A stretch of 39,628 nucleotides of DNA, taken from Niveispirillum sp. SYP-B3756 (GTDB lineage Bacteria; Pseudomonadota; Alphaproteobacteria; Azospirillales; Azospirillaceae). Made by a program: the position numbers and the translations under genes. The stretch spans positions 1 to 39,628 of the forward strand of contig NZ_WIDQ01000026.1 in assembly GCF_009495745.1 (NCBI RefSeq). The letters run 5' to 3'. Positions 7,336-16,437 of this stretch are shown piece after piece. How positions within the stretch are numbered: position 1 is the first letter of the stretch; each line of letters begins with the position of its first letter. The notes beneath the pieces are model-generated. The model was not told the origin of the DNA. It saw only the letters and a program-made list of their open reading frames with translations, and made no database searches.

Positions 7336-8967
7336 TCAAAGCCGCGAAGCGCGGGTTTCCTTGGTGGTGATGAATTCAAGCAGGGCCGGCTGGCCGCGCA
7401 GCGTCGCGTCGATCCCGCGCCGGATCGCCGGCACGATATCCGCCACCTTTTCGATCCGCTCCCCATAGCCGCCGAGCGCGCGGGCAAACGCGGCATAGTC
7501 GCCGGAAATGTCGGTGGCGCGATATCGCTTCGTCGCCTCCGGCATGATGTCCAGTTCGATGGCCATCGAGGAATTGTTCAGCAGAATGGACAGGATGGGC
7601 AGCCGCTCGCGCACCGCTGTTTCGAAATCCATGCCGGTGAAGCCGATGGCGGCATCGCCCCAGACATTGATGCACAGCTTGTCCGGGCAGGCCAATTTCG
7701 CCCCCATGGCCAGCCCCAGCCCATAGCCCAACTGGGTCGACTTGCCCCAACCGATATAGCTCAGCGGTGCCTTCGACTTCCAGAACGGGGTCAGTTGGTC
7801 GCGCGGGCTGCCAGCATCATGAGTGATGATGGTGTTGGCGACATCCACATTATGCTGCAAGTCCCACAGCACGCGATAGGGGCTGATCGGGCTGTCGGGA
7901 CTGGTCAGCAGCGGCATCCATTCCGCCAGCCATTCCCGCTCCACCGCCTTGATTTCCGCCACAATGGCGCTGCGGTCGCGGGGGGCACGGATGCGCTGAC
8001 GGACGGCATCCACCAGCAGCGCCAGGGTCAGCTTGGCATCGCCCACCAGCGCGTGCTGGCAGCGCACCGATTTGTTGAGATCGGCCGGGTCCAGCGTGGC
8101 ATGGATGATGGTCTTGTCCGCCGGCATAGACACGCCGAACACGGTTTCAGAAAAGCTGCAGCCAATGCCCAGGATCAGGTCCGACCGGTCCAGGAAATGC
8201 CGCACCGTGCGCGGGATGGCCGCACCGCCTGACCCCAAGGCCAGTTCATGCGTTTCGTCAAACGCACTCTTGCCTTCCAGGCTGGTGGAGACAGGCGCCC
8301 CCAACAGCTCAGCCAACATGCGCAACTCGTCATAGGCTTCCGCCCAATGCACCCCTTGCCCGGCATGGATGACGGGGCGCTGCGCGGCGACCAGCATGTC
8401 GGCGGCCACCTGCACCGCGTCGGGATCGGGGGCCGACCGGGTGCGCACCACGGGCTGATAGTCCAGCGGCCCCGGCACCTCGTCCTTCAGCAGATCATTG
8501 GGCAGTTCCACCAACACCGGGCGCAGCCGACCGTTGCGCAATTGCGTGAAGGCGCGGCGCATCACATTCGACACTTCAGCCACCGACGTCAGCGGCTCGG
8601 CATGTTTGGTGATGCCCCGCATCGACACGGTGGCATTGTAATTGTCGGGAACGAAGGCGAGACGCCTGGCGTAACCCTGCGGCAGCACCAGCACCGGCAC
8701 GGATTCCGAATAGGCCTGGGCGACGCCGCCGTAGGCGTTTTCGGTGCCGGGGCCGTGCTGCATGGCGAAAACCCCCATGCGACGACCCCGGCTCATCCGC
8801 GACAGGGCGTCCGCCATATGGACCCCCGTTCGTTCCTGGCGGACGATGACGGGCCGGATGCCGGCCGTCGCGGCTTCTTCCAGCACGGCATTGCGGGGAT
8901 AGCCGAAAATGACGTCCACCCCCTCCCGCCGCAGGATTTCGGCGATCACGCCTCCGACCTTGCTCAT
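7336..8967 (-). CDS. Thiamine-diphosphate-dependent enzyme (acetolactate synthase-like)
   Basis: 543 residues with the three-domain layout of the POX/AHAS group. The N-terminal pyrimidine-binding domain has the catalytic Glu (E45 in VRQERTG) and MQHGPGTENAYGGVAQAY. A central domain runs from about residue 190 to 330. The C-terminal ThDP domain has GDA...NN (G437 to N465), where GDG is the usual form. It would form or break a C-C bond next to a keto group, for example decarboxylating a 2-oxo acid or carboligating. Substrate not predictable. Its ATG overlaps the stop of the TauD-type gene by 4 nt (ATGA), with AAGGAG upstream. The pairing with an Fe(II)/2-oxoglutarate dioxygenase, TonB receptor and MFS suggests a dedicated pathway. 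Confidence 0.88.
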   Translation of the reverse strand: MSKVGGVIAEILRREGVDVIFGYPRNAVLEEAATAGIRPVIVRQERTGVHMADALSRMSRGRRMGVFAMQHGPGTENAYGGVAQAYSESVPVLVLPQGYARRLAFVPDNYNATVSMRGITKHAEPLTSVAEVSNVMRRAFTQLRNGRLRPVLVELPNDLLKDEVPGPLDYQPVVRTRSAPDPDAVQVAADMLVAAQRPVIHAGQGVHWAEAYDELRMLAELLGAPVSTSLEGKSAFDETHELALGSGGAAIPRTVRHFLDRSDLILGIGCSFSETVFGVSMPADKTIIHATLDPADLNKSVRCQHALVGDAKLTLALLVDAVRQRIRAPRDRSAIVAEIKAVEREWLAEWMPLLTSPDSPISPYRVLWDLQHNVDVANTIITHDAGSPRDQLTPFWKSKAPLSYIGWGKSTQLGYGLGLAMGAKLACPDKLCINVWGDAAIGFTGMDFETAVRERLPILSILLNNSSMAIELDIMPEATKRYRATDISGDYAAFARALGGYGERIEKVADIVPAIRRGIDATLRGQPALLEFITTKETRASRL

Positions 8968-9962
8968 GGCGTCTGCGTCTCCTTCTCGGCCGAAAGACCC
9001 AGGGAGGCCAGATCACGCGGGCCCAGCGGCCGCTCGCCCCGCACGGTGGTGCGGATCAGGTGACGGCGTTCCATACGGTAATCATGCACGCCGCGATGCA
9101 GCAGGAAGCGGTTGTCCCAAACGATCAGCGTGTCCTTCTTCCACTTCACCCGGCAATGGAAGTGCAGATGCTGGGCCAGCGACTGCAGGTAATTGACCAG
9201 GGCGCGGCTATCCTCGTCATTCCAGCCGACAAAGCGGCGGAAATAGGAGGTGGTGGCGAACAGGGCCTTGCGGCCGGTTTCCGGGTGGATACGCACGGCC
9301 GGATGGATATTTTCCAGCTCATGTTCGGAAAAGCCGTGGGTTTCGCGCAGGCGCAGGCGCTTTTCCGGCGGCAGCCGTTCATTGCGTTCCCAGATGTCGC
9401 GGCCGGAATAGACCACATCCAGCCCATCCAACAGCTTCCTCAAGCCTTCCGAGAGGCTTTCATAGACCATATAGCCGTTGGAAAAGGCCGTATCGCCGCC
9501 GAATTTCGGCACTTCCAGCGCCCGCATGACGATGCATTTCGGCGGCTCTTCCAGGAACGGGCTGTCGGTATGGAAATGTTCGAAGGAAGGGACGACGGTG
9601 GAGGGCTCAAACGCCTCGCGCCGCACCTCCTGCATATCGTTCTGGCCGCCATAGGTGGGGGCCTGGGGCAGTTCCATGCGCGGGCCGAACAGATCGGAAA
9701 AGGCCTTGTGCTGGTCGATGGTCAGATCCTGATTGCGGAAGACGATGACCAGGAAATGCTCGAACGCCTTCATGATCTCCTGCCGGGTTTCATCATCCAG
9801 CGGTTGGCGCAGGTCGACGCCGGCGATTTCGGCCCCGCAGGCGCCGGTGATCGGCTCCACAAGGATGCGGTTGAAGCGCGGCATGGGCAGGCCGGCCACG
9901 ACGGTGCCTTCCCCGTGATTGGGCAAAGCGGTGCTGTTCTGCGCCTTCAGGGCAGCTTCCAT
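8964..9962 (-). CDS. TauD/TfdA-family Fe(II)/2-oxoglutarate dioxygenase
   Basis: 332 residues. The iron-binding HxD is H131-T-D133 (HFHTDSPF), the distal His is H289 in FLLHRGVHDY, and the 2-oxoglutarate-binding Arg is among R299-R304 (RRHLIR). Length and motif spacing match TauD/TfdA, so the metal site appears intact. The family hydroxylates a C-H next to a heteroatom, often causing loss of sulfite, an aryl ether or a similar group. Which substrate is not visible. The ATG at 9962 has an excellent AAGGAGG site. The gene follows the TonB receptor by about 40 nt and overlaps the ThDP gene by 4 nt. A 2-oxo or aldehyde product could feed that enzyme; this is inference. Confidence 0.92.
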   Translation of the reverse strand: MEAALKAQNSTALPNHGEGTVVAGLPMPRFNRILVEPITGACGAEIAGVDLRQPLDDETRQEIMKAFEHFLVIVFRNQDLTIDQHKAFSDLFGPRMELPQAPTYGGQNDMQEVRREAFEPSTVVPSFEHFHTDSPFLEEPPKCIVMRALEVPKFGGDTAFSNGYMVYESLSEGLRKLLDGLDVVYSGRDIWERNERLPPEKRLRLRETHGFSEHELENIHPAVRIHPETGRKALFATTSYFRRFVGWNDEDSRALVNYLQSLAQHLHFHCRVKWKKDTLIVWDNRFLLHRGVHDYRMERRHLIRTTVRGERPLGPRDLASLGLSAEKETQTP

Positions 9963-9974
9963 AGTTTCCTCCTT

Positions 9975-9998
9975 GGATGATGGGATGATGGGATGGTG
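9975..9998. repeat. Short tandem repeat before the dioxygenase gene
   Basis: ATGATGGG is repeated at 9977-9984 and 9985-9992, followed by a partial copy. It lies in the 42-nt gap between the TonB-receptor stop and the dioxygenase ribosome-binding site. Slippage here would change spacer length; whether that matters is unknown. Confidence 0.5.
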
Positions 9999-10004
9999 GT
10001 AGGG

Positions 10005-12404
10005 TCAGAAATTGCGTCGCAGGCTGACGGCCCATTCACGCGGCCGGCCAGGACGCCCCTGGATGGAATAGGTGGAGGCACGGTTGTCGAACAGACCGTC
10101 GTAATAGAGCTTGTCGGTCAGGTTCGTGACTTCCAGCGACAATTGCCAATCCCGATCCGGGTCACGGTAGGTCAGGCGGGCATTGGCCAGCGTGCGGCCG
10201 GGCACCCGATTGAAAGGCGGCCGGTTGATGGCTTGCGAGAAATAGTCGCTTTGATGGGCGACATCGATCCGCGGGGTCAGCGACCCGATGGCACCCAGGT
10301 CGATCTCATATTGCGCCCCCAGGCTCCAGCGCCATTTCTGGACAAAGGGTGCATCCATGTCCAGCGTGATGCCCGCACTGGCCGCAATGGGGGCGATGGA
10401 TTTATATTTGAAATCCAGATAACCCAGCGAGGCATCGACCTTCAGCCCCTCAACGGGCTCCCAGTTCGTTTCCGCCTCCAGGCCGCGCAGTTCCGCCTCA
10501 CCGGCATTCAGCGGCAGGGCACAGGGCGTGGCCGGGACCGTCGGGCAATTGGCCACCGACACCAGGATGTCGTGATATTCGTTCTGGAAGGCGGAAACGT
10601 TCAGCCGCAGGGTACGGTCGAACAGCTCGCTTTTGAACCCGGCCTCATAGGCGTCCAGCGTTTCCGGGTTATGGGTCAGCGCCTGGGACGGGAAGAAGGG
10701 GCGCGGGTTGGCCCCACCGCTTTTGAAGCCGGTGGAGAACTGGGCATAGGTCATGAAATCCGGCGTCCAGCGGTACTGGACAATGCCGCGATAATCGACA
10801 TGATCACCGCTGAAAGTGGCTTTCAGACCGTTCAGGGGGGCCAGGGATGGCGGTGCCGCCCCTTTATAGATGCTGCCGGGCGTGCCGTTGCGGTAATAGG
10901 TGAAAGCCTTGGTGATGTCGGTATAGCGCGCACCGGCAACAAAGCTCAGTTGCTCTGTGGCGTGCAGTTCAACATTGGCAAAGGCCGCTTTTGTCTTCGA
11001 CTTCACATCATCGATCTGGCGGAATTCCAGCGTGGGCAGCTGGACGCGCGATCCGCCCTTGCTGTGGGCATCCAGATAAAAGCCGCCGACCGTGAAATTG
11101 ACCAGTGAGCCAATGGCGCCGGAAAGCCGGATTTCCTGCGTCGTCTGCTGATGGGTCACATCGTTGGCCGTCAGCGCCGTGGCGATGGGGGAGGATTCTG
11201 CCGAGGTATAGATGGCGTTGTAATGGCGATAGGCGGTGATGGAGGTCAGTGACAGGCTGTCGGTGAAATGATGTTCGATATTGGCCGATGTCCCCCATGT
11301 ATCCATGGAGTTGCGGGCCGGGGCCGCATAGGGGGCGGTGCCGTCGCGCGGGGCATAGTTCAGGTAATTCTCGTAACTGACATAGGGGCTGTTGGTGAAG
11401 CTGTCGAGGGCGTAATTACCGTAGGGTGAATAGCTGATGAAGGGGGAACCGGCAGCGGTGCCCAACGGCACCCCGTCAATCACGTAAGGTGCTGTGGTCG
11501 GCGATCCGGGGGCCGTGGTCGACCCAACGTAAAGCAGGGTGGAGGGGGAAGATTCGCTATCATCACGGGTGATATCCGTGGTCAGCAGCACCTCCGTATC
11601 CGCACCCGGCGTCCAGCGCACCACGAGACGCCCCGCCGAATAGGATTTGCCCCCCTCCGTTCCCAGCTTGCAATCATCCTTCATGTTGAAGGAACGCACG
11701 GGCGAGGTCGGGTGGGTGCAGCGGTAATCGTAGCGGGTGACATAGCCGTCACGCTCCACCGATGTGCCGCTGATGCGCGCGAAAAGCTGATCCGGCATAA
11801 GGGTGACATTGGCACCGCCCCGGAATTCGGTGCGCTTGTAGCGGCCATAGGTTCCCTGGATATAGCCACCGCCCTTGCCATCCGGTCGCTTGGAATAAAG
11901 CCGGATGGCCCCGCCGATGGAATTCTGCCCCGCCAGCGTTCCCTGCGGGCCGCGCAGAATTTCCACCCGCTGTAAATCCAGCAGGTCCAGCATGGAGCCT
12001 TGCAGGGTGGAGTAGTAGACATCATCGACATAGAGCCCGACACCGGGTTCCAGGGCAAAGGTGCTGTCCGCCTGGCCGACACCGCGAATGAAAGCCTGGA
12101 TCGACGGGCCATAGGTGGCCGGTGCTTCCTGCAAATTGACATTCGGTGCCTGGGCTGCCACCTGGGCAATGCTGGTCTGGCTGCGCGCTTCCAACATCTC
12201 CGCTGTCATGGCGGTGATGGCAATCGGCGTATCCTGCAGGCGTTGTGCGCGGAACTGGGCCGTGACGACGATTTCTTCCAGCAGTTCAGGCTTCGACCCC
12301 GCCTCTGCTGCGGTCTGCGCACCGGCCGGGCCGGTGAAAAGCAAGGCTGCGGCCAGACCGCACCCGGTGCAGGCGTAGGGAATTGTGGGAAACGATTTCC
12401 GCAT
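10005..12404 (-). CDS. TonB-dependent outer-membrane receptor 1
   Basis: 799 residues. There is an N-terminal signal peptide with probable cleavage after residues GPAGA, then a plug domain beginning LEEIVVTAQFRAQRLQDTPIAITAM (from about residue 43), and a 22-strand beta barrel to the C-terminus, which ends in Phe (WAVSLRRNF) as expected for BAM recognition. It belongs to the catabolic-cluster receptor group common in sphingomonads. It would import a substrate too large or scarce for porins using TonB/ExbBD energy. It leads the minus operon TonB receptor - dioxygenase - ThDP enzyme - MFS. No TTGA-N4-TCAA site was found upstream, unlike the second receptor. Confidence 0.93.
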   Translation of the reverse strand: MRKSFPTIPYACTGCGLAAALLFTGPAGAQTAAEAGSKPELLEEIVVTAQFRAQRLQDTPIAITAMTAEMLEARSQTSIAQVAAQAPNVNLQEAPATYGPSIQAFIRGVGQADSTFALEPGVGLYVDDVYYSTLQGSMLDLLDLQRVEILRGPQGTLAGQNSIGGAIRLYSKRPDGKGGGYIQGTYGRYKRTEFRGGANVTLMPDQLFARISGTSVERDGYVTRYDYRCTHPTSPVRSFNMKDDCKLGTEGGKSYSAGRLVVRWTPGADTEVLLTTDITRDDSESSPSTLLYVGSTTAPGSPTTAPYVIDGVPLGTAAGSPFISYSPYGNYALDSFTNSPYVSYENYLNYAPRDGTAPYAAPARNSMDTWGTSANIEHHFTDSLSLTSITAYRHYNAIYTSAESSPIATALTANDVTHQQTTQEIRLSGAIGSLVNFTVGGFYLDAHSKGGSRVQLPTLEFRQIDDVKSKTKAAFANVELHATEQLSFVAGARYTDITKAFTYYRNGTPGSIYKGAAPPSLAPLNGLKATFSGDHVDYRGIVQYRWTPDFMTYAQFSTGFKSGGANPRPFFPSQALTHNPETLDAYEAGFKSELFDRTLRLNVSAFQNEYHDILVSVANCPTVPATPCALPLNAGEAELRGLEAETNWEPVEGLKVDASLGYLDFKYKSIAPIAASAGITLDMDAPFVQKWRWSLGAQYEIDLGAIGSLTPRIDVAHQSDYFSQAINRPPFNRVPGRTLANARLTYRDPDRDWQLSLEVTNLTDKLYYDGLFDNRASTYSIQGRPGRPREWAVSLRRNF

Positions 12405-12626
12405 GTGCTTACCCTCCCTGATTTTGTTATGTGCTTTGTTGGCTTGTTCTGATGCTCCGTAAGCGATCGGGGCGATCTGGTCGGCCCCGTTTCCTTATCC
12501 GTGGAATGGAATTTCCGTCCCGTTCGGACAATTTCCCCCCGCCGTTGCGGCGAACCGGCAACGGGGACGGTGTTTCTGGACCTTGACAGACGGCCGGGGG
12601 CAGCGACGCTTGGCGCCCCCGTTCAC

Positions 12627-13736
12627 TCAGTGCGGCAGGGGCAGATGAAAGGCGCGCTGTGCAGTACCGTGGAAAATCGCGGCCCGCTGCTTCTCACTGA
12701 TCTCGACCTTGTTCATGAAACTGACGGATGGCTCCATCGCTTCATAGGGATAGTCGATGGCCCACATGATCCGGTCTTCGCCCAGCACCTCGATGGCGTA
12801 GCGCAAGGCCGGCCCATGTTCGACGCCGCTGGTGGTGATGAGAATGTTACGTTTCATTACTTCTGAAGGCGTCAAAGAGGAGCCATAGGCCGCCCGTCGC
12901 CGCTCGAACCAATGGTCACTGCGCCAGAGATGGAAAGGGATATTCTCCCCCATATGGCCGATAATGACCTGCAATTTCGGGAACCGGTCAAAAACCCCGG
13001 CGGTGATCATCCGCATGAGATGGGTGCCGGTTTCCACCGCGAAACCCCAGATCGCCGATTGCAGCCGGGTTCCCCGGAAGGGGGCCGCCATCGTATCAGC
13101 CGGGCAGCGTGGATGGATATAGAGGGGGCGGTCCAGCGCCTCCGCCGCTTCCAGGATGGGCCAGAATTTCTGCTGGTCCAGATACTCATTATCCGTATGC
13201 GAATTGACGATGAAGCCATTCAGGCCCAGCTTCCGCACCGCCCGCTCCATCTCCCGCGCGGCGGCGGCCGGGTCCTGTGGTGCGAAAGAGGCAAGGCCGC
13301 CGAAGCGGTCGGGTGCCGACCGCACCACTTCCGCCAGCCGGTCATTGGCCAATTCCGCCAGGGCCACGGCGCGATCAGGGCGCAAAAGCTGCACGCCCGG
13401 TGCCGTCAGTGACAGGATCTGGACATCGATACCCAGACGGTCCATCTCCCGCAACCGGCCGTGCGTGTCCATCAGATTGACGTACAAGCTCTCGGTTGCC
13501 TGCGCTCCCGCCGGATTGATGACCTCGACATCCAGATTGTGCCAGTTGCCCTGCGCCAGGGCGGCCAGAGCGTCCAGATGCGCCGGAAAGGACCAGGCCT
13601 CTTCCGTGGCGATCCGGCGATGCTGCTGTGACGTGATGGCAGCTGTCGGCTTGGCCTGGGTTTCCGATACGGCACCCACAGCGGATGCCACAAGGCCGAC
13701 ACTACCCGCGACGAACCCTCTTCGGTCGATGGGCAT
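12627..13736 (-). CDS. Amidohydrolase (LigW/decarboxylase type) with Tat signal
   Basis: 369 residues from the ATG at 13736 (GGGGAGG 5 nt upstream; a GTG at 13742 is too close to that site). The N-terminus has a twin-arginine signal, DRRGFVAGS, then a hydrophobic stretch to about residue 28, so export to the periplasm is predicted. The mature part is an amidohydrolase-2 barrel: RIATEEAW (metal Glu about E45/E46), YIHPRCP, IIGHMGEN and AIDYPYE. The family includes decarboxylases of hydroxylated aromatic acids (gamma-resorcylate, 5-carboxyvanillate). It is clearly related to the cytosolic member at 31676-32734. It stands opposite the IclR gene with a large palindrome between them, so it is probably controlled by that regulator. 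Confidence 0.87.
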   Translation of the reverse strand: MPIDRRGFVAGSVGLVASAVGAVSETQAKPTAAITSQQHRRIATEEAWSFPAHLDALAALAQGNWHNLDVEVINPAGAQATESLYVNLMDTHGRLREMDRLGIDVQILSLTAPGVQLLRPDRAVALAELANDRLAEVVRSAPDRFGGLASFAPQDPAAAAREMERAVRKLGLNGFIVNSHTDNEYLDQQKFWPILEAAEALDRPLYIHPRCPADTMAAPFRGTRLQSAIWGFAVETGTHLMRMITAGVFDRFPKLQVIIGHMGENIPFHLWRSDHWFERRRAAYGSSLTPSEVMKRNILITTSGVEHGPALRYAIEVLGEDRIMWAIDYPYEAMEPSVSFMNKVEISEKQRAAIFHGTAQRAFHLPLPH

Positions 13737-13814
13737 AATCACCTCCCCGTATGACCCTCTGTCGGGGTCATTACGGTTTGTAGGCTATCGGTTCACCGGG
13801 GGAAGTCAAGCAGA

Positions 13815-13850
13815 TTCCATTATGAGAAATAATGATTTCATTATACGGAA
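13815..13850. promoter_or_regulatory. 36-bp palindrome, probable IclR operator
   Basis: The pattern TTCC-N7-GAAAT-N4-ATTTC-N7-GGAA is a symmetric 36-bp inverted repeat between the divergent amidohydrolase and iclR genes. The inner GAAAT/ATTTC arms resemble the GGAAAT/ATTTCC half sites known for IclR. The position suits control of both genes. Confidence 0.7.
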
Positions 13851-13887
13851 TTTTTGCTTATGAATGATGCGACTTCCCTTTCATTGA

Positions 13888-14721
13888 ATGGGGATGGATG
13901 ACAAGCAGCCGGGGTTGGGGAGCGATGGTATGACGGTGGATGATCTGGAACGGGGATCAGGGGCCCGCTTGATATTGCTGCTGAACGTCATCGCCGAGCA
14001 GGAGGGGGATTTCGCCCTGAAAGACCTGGCCCAACAGGCGGGTCTGCCGATCAGCAGCGTCCACCGGCTTTTGCAGATTCTGGTTCGGACCGGAATGCTG
14101 GAACGCTCAAAGGGGACGGCCTATCGCGCCGGGCGCGAACTGTTCCGTCTGGCCTCCCGCGTATTGCAGCATATGGATTACCGAACGCTGGTGCGGCCCT
14201 ATTTGCGCACATTATGGGACCGCTGGCAGGAAACGGCGGTCTTCACGCTTTATCGGCCGGCAACCCATAAGGCGCTGGTGGTCGAGGTCATCCAGACCCC
14301 CCATCCGCTGCGTCACATGCTGGAGCCCGATACCGAGCTATCGCTGTTCTGGGGCTCCCTGGGCCGGTCGATCCTGGCTTTTCTGCCCGATGATGCATTC
14401 GCCGCCGCCCATGCGGAGGCGGGGCCGGGACCGATCACCCACCAGCCGCCGGCTGATTTGGCGGCCCTGGGTCAGGAAATGGAAAAGATCCGCGCCGATG
14501 GCGTGGCCTTCTTCTGCAGCGAGGCGGCGGAAATGGCGGGGGTGGCCGCCCCCGTCTTCGGTCCGCGCGGCGCACTGATCGGCTCCCTGGGCCTGACACA
14601 GCCGGCCTATCGCTATGCCCGGCTGAAGGCCGAGGATGTCGCCGCCGATGTGCGTGAACAGGCGGCCGCCTTCAGCGAGATGCTGAGTTTCCGCAAGCAG
14701 CGCCCCGATCCGAAGGGCTGA
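13888..14721 (+). CDS. IclR-family transcriptional regulator
   Basis: About 277 residues: an N-terminal winged helix (FALKDLAQQAGLPISSVHRLLQILVRTGMLER, about 47-78) and a C-terminal effector domain (from about residue 100 to 260). IclR members bind a small aromatic or organic acid through the C-terminal domain and act as repressor or activator of adjacent catabolic genes. Start codon: ATG at 13888 has no clear ribosome site; ATG at 13930 (after GGGGAG) is better placed and would give 263 residues. It is divergent from the Tat amidohydrolase and upstream of the FAD monooxygenase operon. A hairpin follows its stop, so it is probably its own unit. Confidence 0.9.
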   Translation: MGMDDKQPGLGSDGMTVDDLERGSGARLILLLNVIAEQEGDFALKDLAQQAGLPISSVHRLLQILVRTGMLERSKGTAYRAGRELFRLASRVLQHMDYRTLVRPYLRTLWDRWQETAVFTLYRPATHKALVVEVIQTPHPLRHMLEPDTELSLFWGSLGRSILAFLPDDAFAAAHAEAGPGPITHQPPADLAALGQEMEKIRADGVAFFCSEAAEMAGVAAPVFGPRGALIGSLGLTQPAYRYARLKAEDVAADVREQAAAFSEMLSFRKQRPDPKG

Positions 14722-14724
14722 AGC

Positions 14725-14742
14725 GTCCCCCTTCCGGGGGAC
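14725..14742 (+). terminator. Hairpin after iclR
   Basis: GTCCCCC-TTCC-GGGGGAC begins 4 nt beyond the iclR stop: a perfect 7-bp GC-rich stem on a 4-nt loop. The following AGAATTTCCCC holds only a weak T stretch, so termination may be partial, letting some transcripts reach the monooxygenase operon. Confidence 0.5.
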
Positions 14743-14820
14743 AGAATTTCCCCTTCCCCTGCCGCATAGTTGGTTGATCGAACCGGGAAAAATACCCGGC
14801 GCCAGGATCGGGAGGGGGAC

Positions 14821-16422
14821 GTGACCGAATTGTCACCCACGGGCTATGACCTGCCCGTCTATGATTATGTGCGGCCGCCGGAATTGTCCGGATCGGGCAG
14901 CGGGCACTGTCGGGTGGCCATTGTCGGCGCCGGTTTGGCCGGCCTGACCATGGCCTGCGATCTGGCCAGCCGGGGCGTTGCCGCCATCGTGCTGGACGAG
15001 GATGATACGGTGGGGGTGCGCGGTGCTTCCAGCCGGGGCATCTGCTACGCCCAGAAAAGCCTGGAAATTTTCGACCGGCTGGGCTTTTACCACCGTATCC
15101 GCGACAAGGGCGTCACCTGGTCGGTCGGCAAGGTGCTGCGCGGCCAGGATACGCTCTACCGCTTCGATTTGGCGGAGGGCAGCCGCTCCGCCCAGCCACC
15201 CTTCATCAATATCCAGCAATTCTATGTCGAATGGTTTCTGGTCGACCGTATCCGCGAACTGGGCTGCACGGAGCTGCGCTGGAAGAACCGGGTGACCGGC
15301 ATCCACCAGGATGAAAACGGCGCCGTTCTGAGCGTGGAAACACCCGATGGCCGCTACAGCCTGGAAGCCGACTGGGTAATCGATGCCGCCGGCCATGCCA
15401 GTCTGGTGCGGCAGTCACTGGGGCTGCCGACACAGGGGGAGCTGGGGGAGGATCGCTGGTGCATCTCCGACGTCCGGTTCACCAAGGAACTGCCGGTGGA
15501 GCGCTGGACCTGGGTGGAGGCGCCGTTCAACGGAAACCGCGCCGTCTGGCAGCATCTGATGGCCGATGGCGTCTGGCGCATCGATTACCAGATGCTGCCC
15601 AACACCGACCCGCAGGAGGCGAGCCGGCCGGAAATGGCCGCAGCGCGCCTGCGCGACCAGTTGGGACCGGATGTGGAATTCGATCTGGTCTGGGTCGGCG
15701 CCTACGCCTATCGCACGCAACTGATGGACAATTTCCGCCACGGGCGCGTGTTCTTCATCGGCGATGCCGCCCATGTGAAAAGCCCGTTCGGCGCCCGTGG
15801 TGGCAATAGCGGCATCCAGGATGCCGAAAACCTGGCCTGGAAGCTGAGCCTTGTCCTGAAAGGCCAGGCACCAGAAACTTTGCTGGACAGTTATAATGCA
15901 GAGCGGCGGCCGGCAGCGGTGGAGAATATTGCCGTCACCCGCCGCTCTGGCCGGTTCCTGGCCCCGCGCACGGACATGGAGCGGCTGTTCCGCACGGCTG
16001 TGATGGATCTGGCGGTTGATCATCCTTTCGCCCGCCTGTTGCTGAATACCGGGCGCATGTGCGTGCCCCATCATTATGGGCCATCACCCCTGACCACGGG
16101 TGATACGGGAGAGGCCATGCCCAATCTGGTCCTGAGCAGCCGCCCGCTGAGCGACATGCTGCAAGGTGAAGGGGCTCACTTCCTGGCCCTCTGGTGCCCG
16201 CGTGACGCGCAGGACCGGTTGGGTAGCAGCCTGTCACCCCTGACCCAAGAGGGCTGGCCCCTGCATATTCAGGCTGTCAGCGCTGATGACCGGAAAGCCC
16301 TGGGCATGGCAGCGGGGGAGGTGTTGCTGATCCGCCCCGATCTGCACCTTGCCGCCCGTCTGCCCAACGCCGATGCGGAACAGCTTCGCAGCGCCCTGCG
16401 GCGCGCCACCGGCCGGACCTGA
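14821..16422 (+). CDS. FAD-dependent aromatic monooxygenase (MhpA-like)
   Basis: About 533 residues, group A flavoprotein hydroxylase. It has the FAD Rossmann motif GAGLAG (36-41), a second FAD motif GDAAH (314-318) followed by GARGGNSGIQDAENLAWKL, and a C-terminal thioredoxin-like part as in MhpA or phenol-type enzymes. It would hydroxylate a phenolic ring using NAD(P)H and oxygen. The GTG at 14821 has GGAGGGGG before it; a TTG at 14770 adds 17 residues and has no site. It is first of a three-gene operon with the DUF2783 gene (15-nt gap) and the metallo-beta-lactamase-fold gene. The ring product could go to a VOC-type extradiol enzyme such as the one at 19618, but that link is inference. Confidence 0.9.
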   Translation: MTELSPTGYDLPVYDYVRPPELSGSGSGHCRVAIVGAGLAGLTMACDLASRGVAAIVLDEDDTVGVRGASSRGICYAQKSLEIFDRLGFYHRIRDKGVTWSVGKVLRGQDTLYRFDLAEGSRSAQPPFINIQQFYVEWFLVDRIRELGCTELRWKNRVTGIHQDENGAVLSVETPDGRYSLEADWVIDAAGHASLVRQSLGLPTQGELGEDRWCISDVRFTKELPVERWTWVEAPFNGNRAVWQHLMADGVWRIDYQMLPNTDPQEASRPEMAAARLRDQLGPDVEFDLVWVGAYAYRTQLMDNFRHGRVFFIGDAAHVKSPFGARGGNSGIQDAENLAWKLSLVLKGQAPETLLDSYNAERRPAAVENIAVTRRSGRFLAPRTDMERLFRTAVMDLAVDHPFARLLLNTGRMCVPHHYGPSPLTTGDTGEAMPNLVLSSRPLSDMLQGEGAHFLALWCPRDAQDRLGSSLSPLTQEGWPLHIQAVSADDRKALGMAAGEVLLIRPDLHLAARLPNADAEQLRSALRRATGRT

Positions 16423-16437
16423 GCCCTGGGAGGAAAC

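Noticed and set aside
12490-12530. GGAATGGAATTTCC as a second IclR site upstream of TonB receptor 1
   Set aside because: Symmetry is poor and outer TTCC/GGAA arms are missing at the right distance.
14770-14790. GGTTGATCGAACC before the monooxygenase as a further MarR site
   Set aside because: It lacks the TCAA arm at the required N4 spacing.
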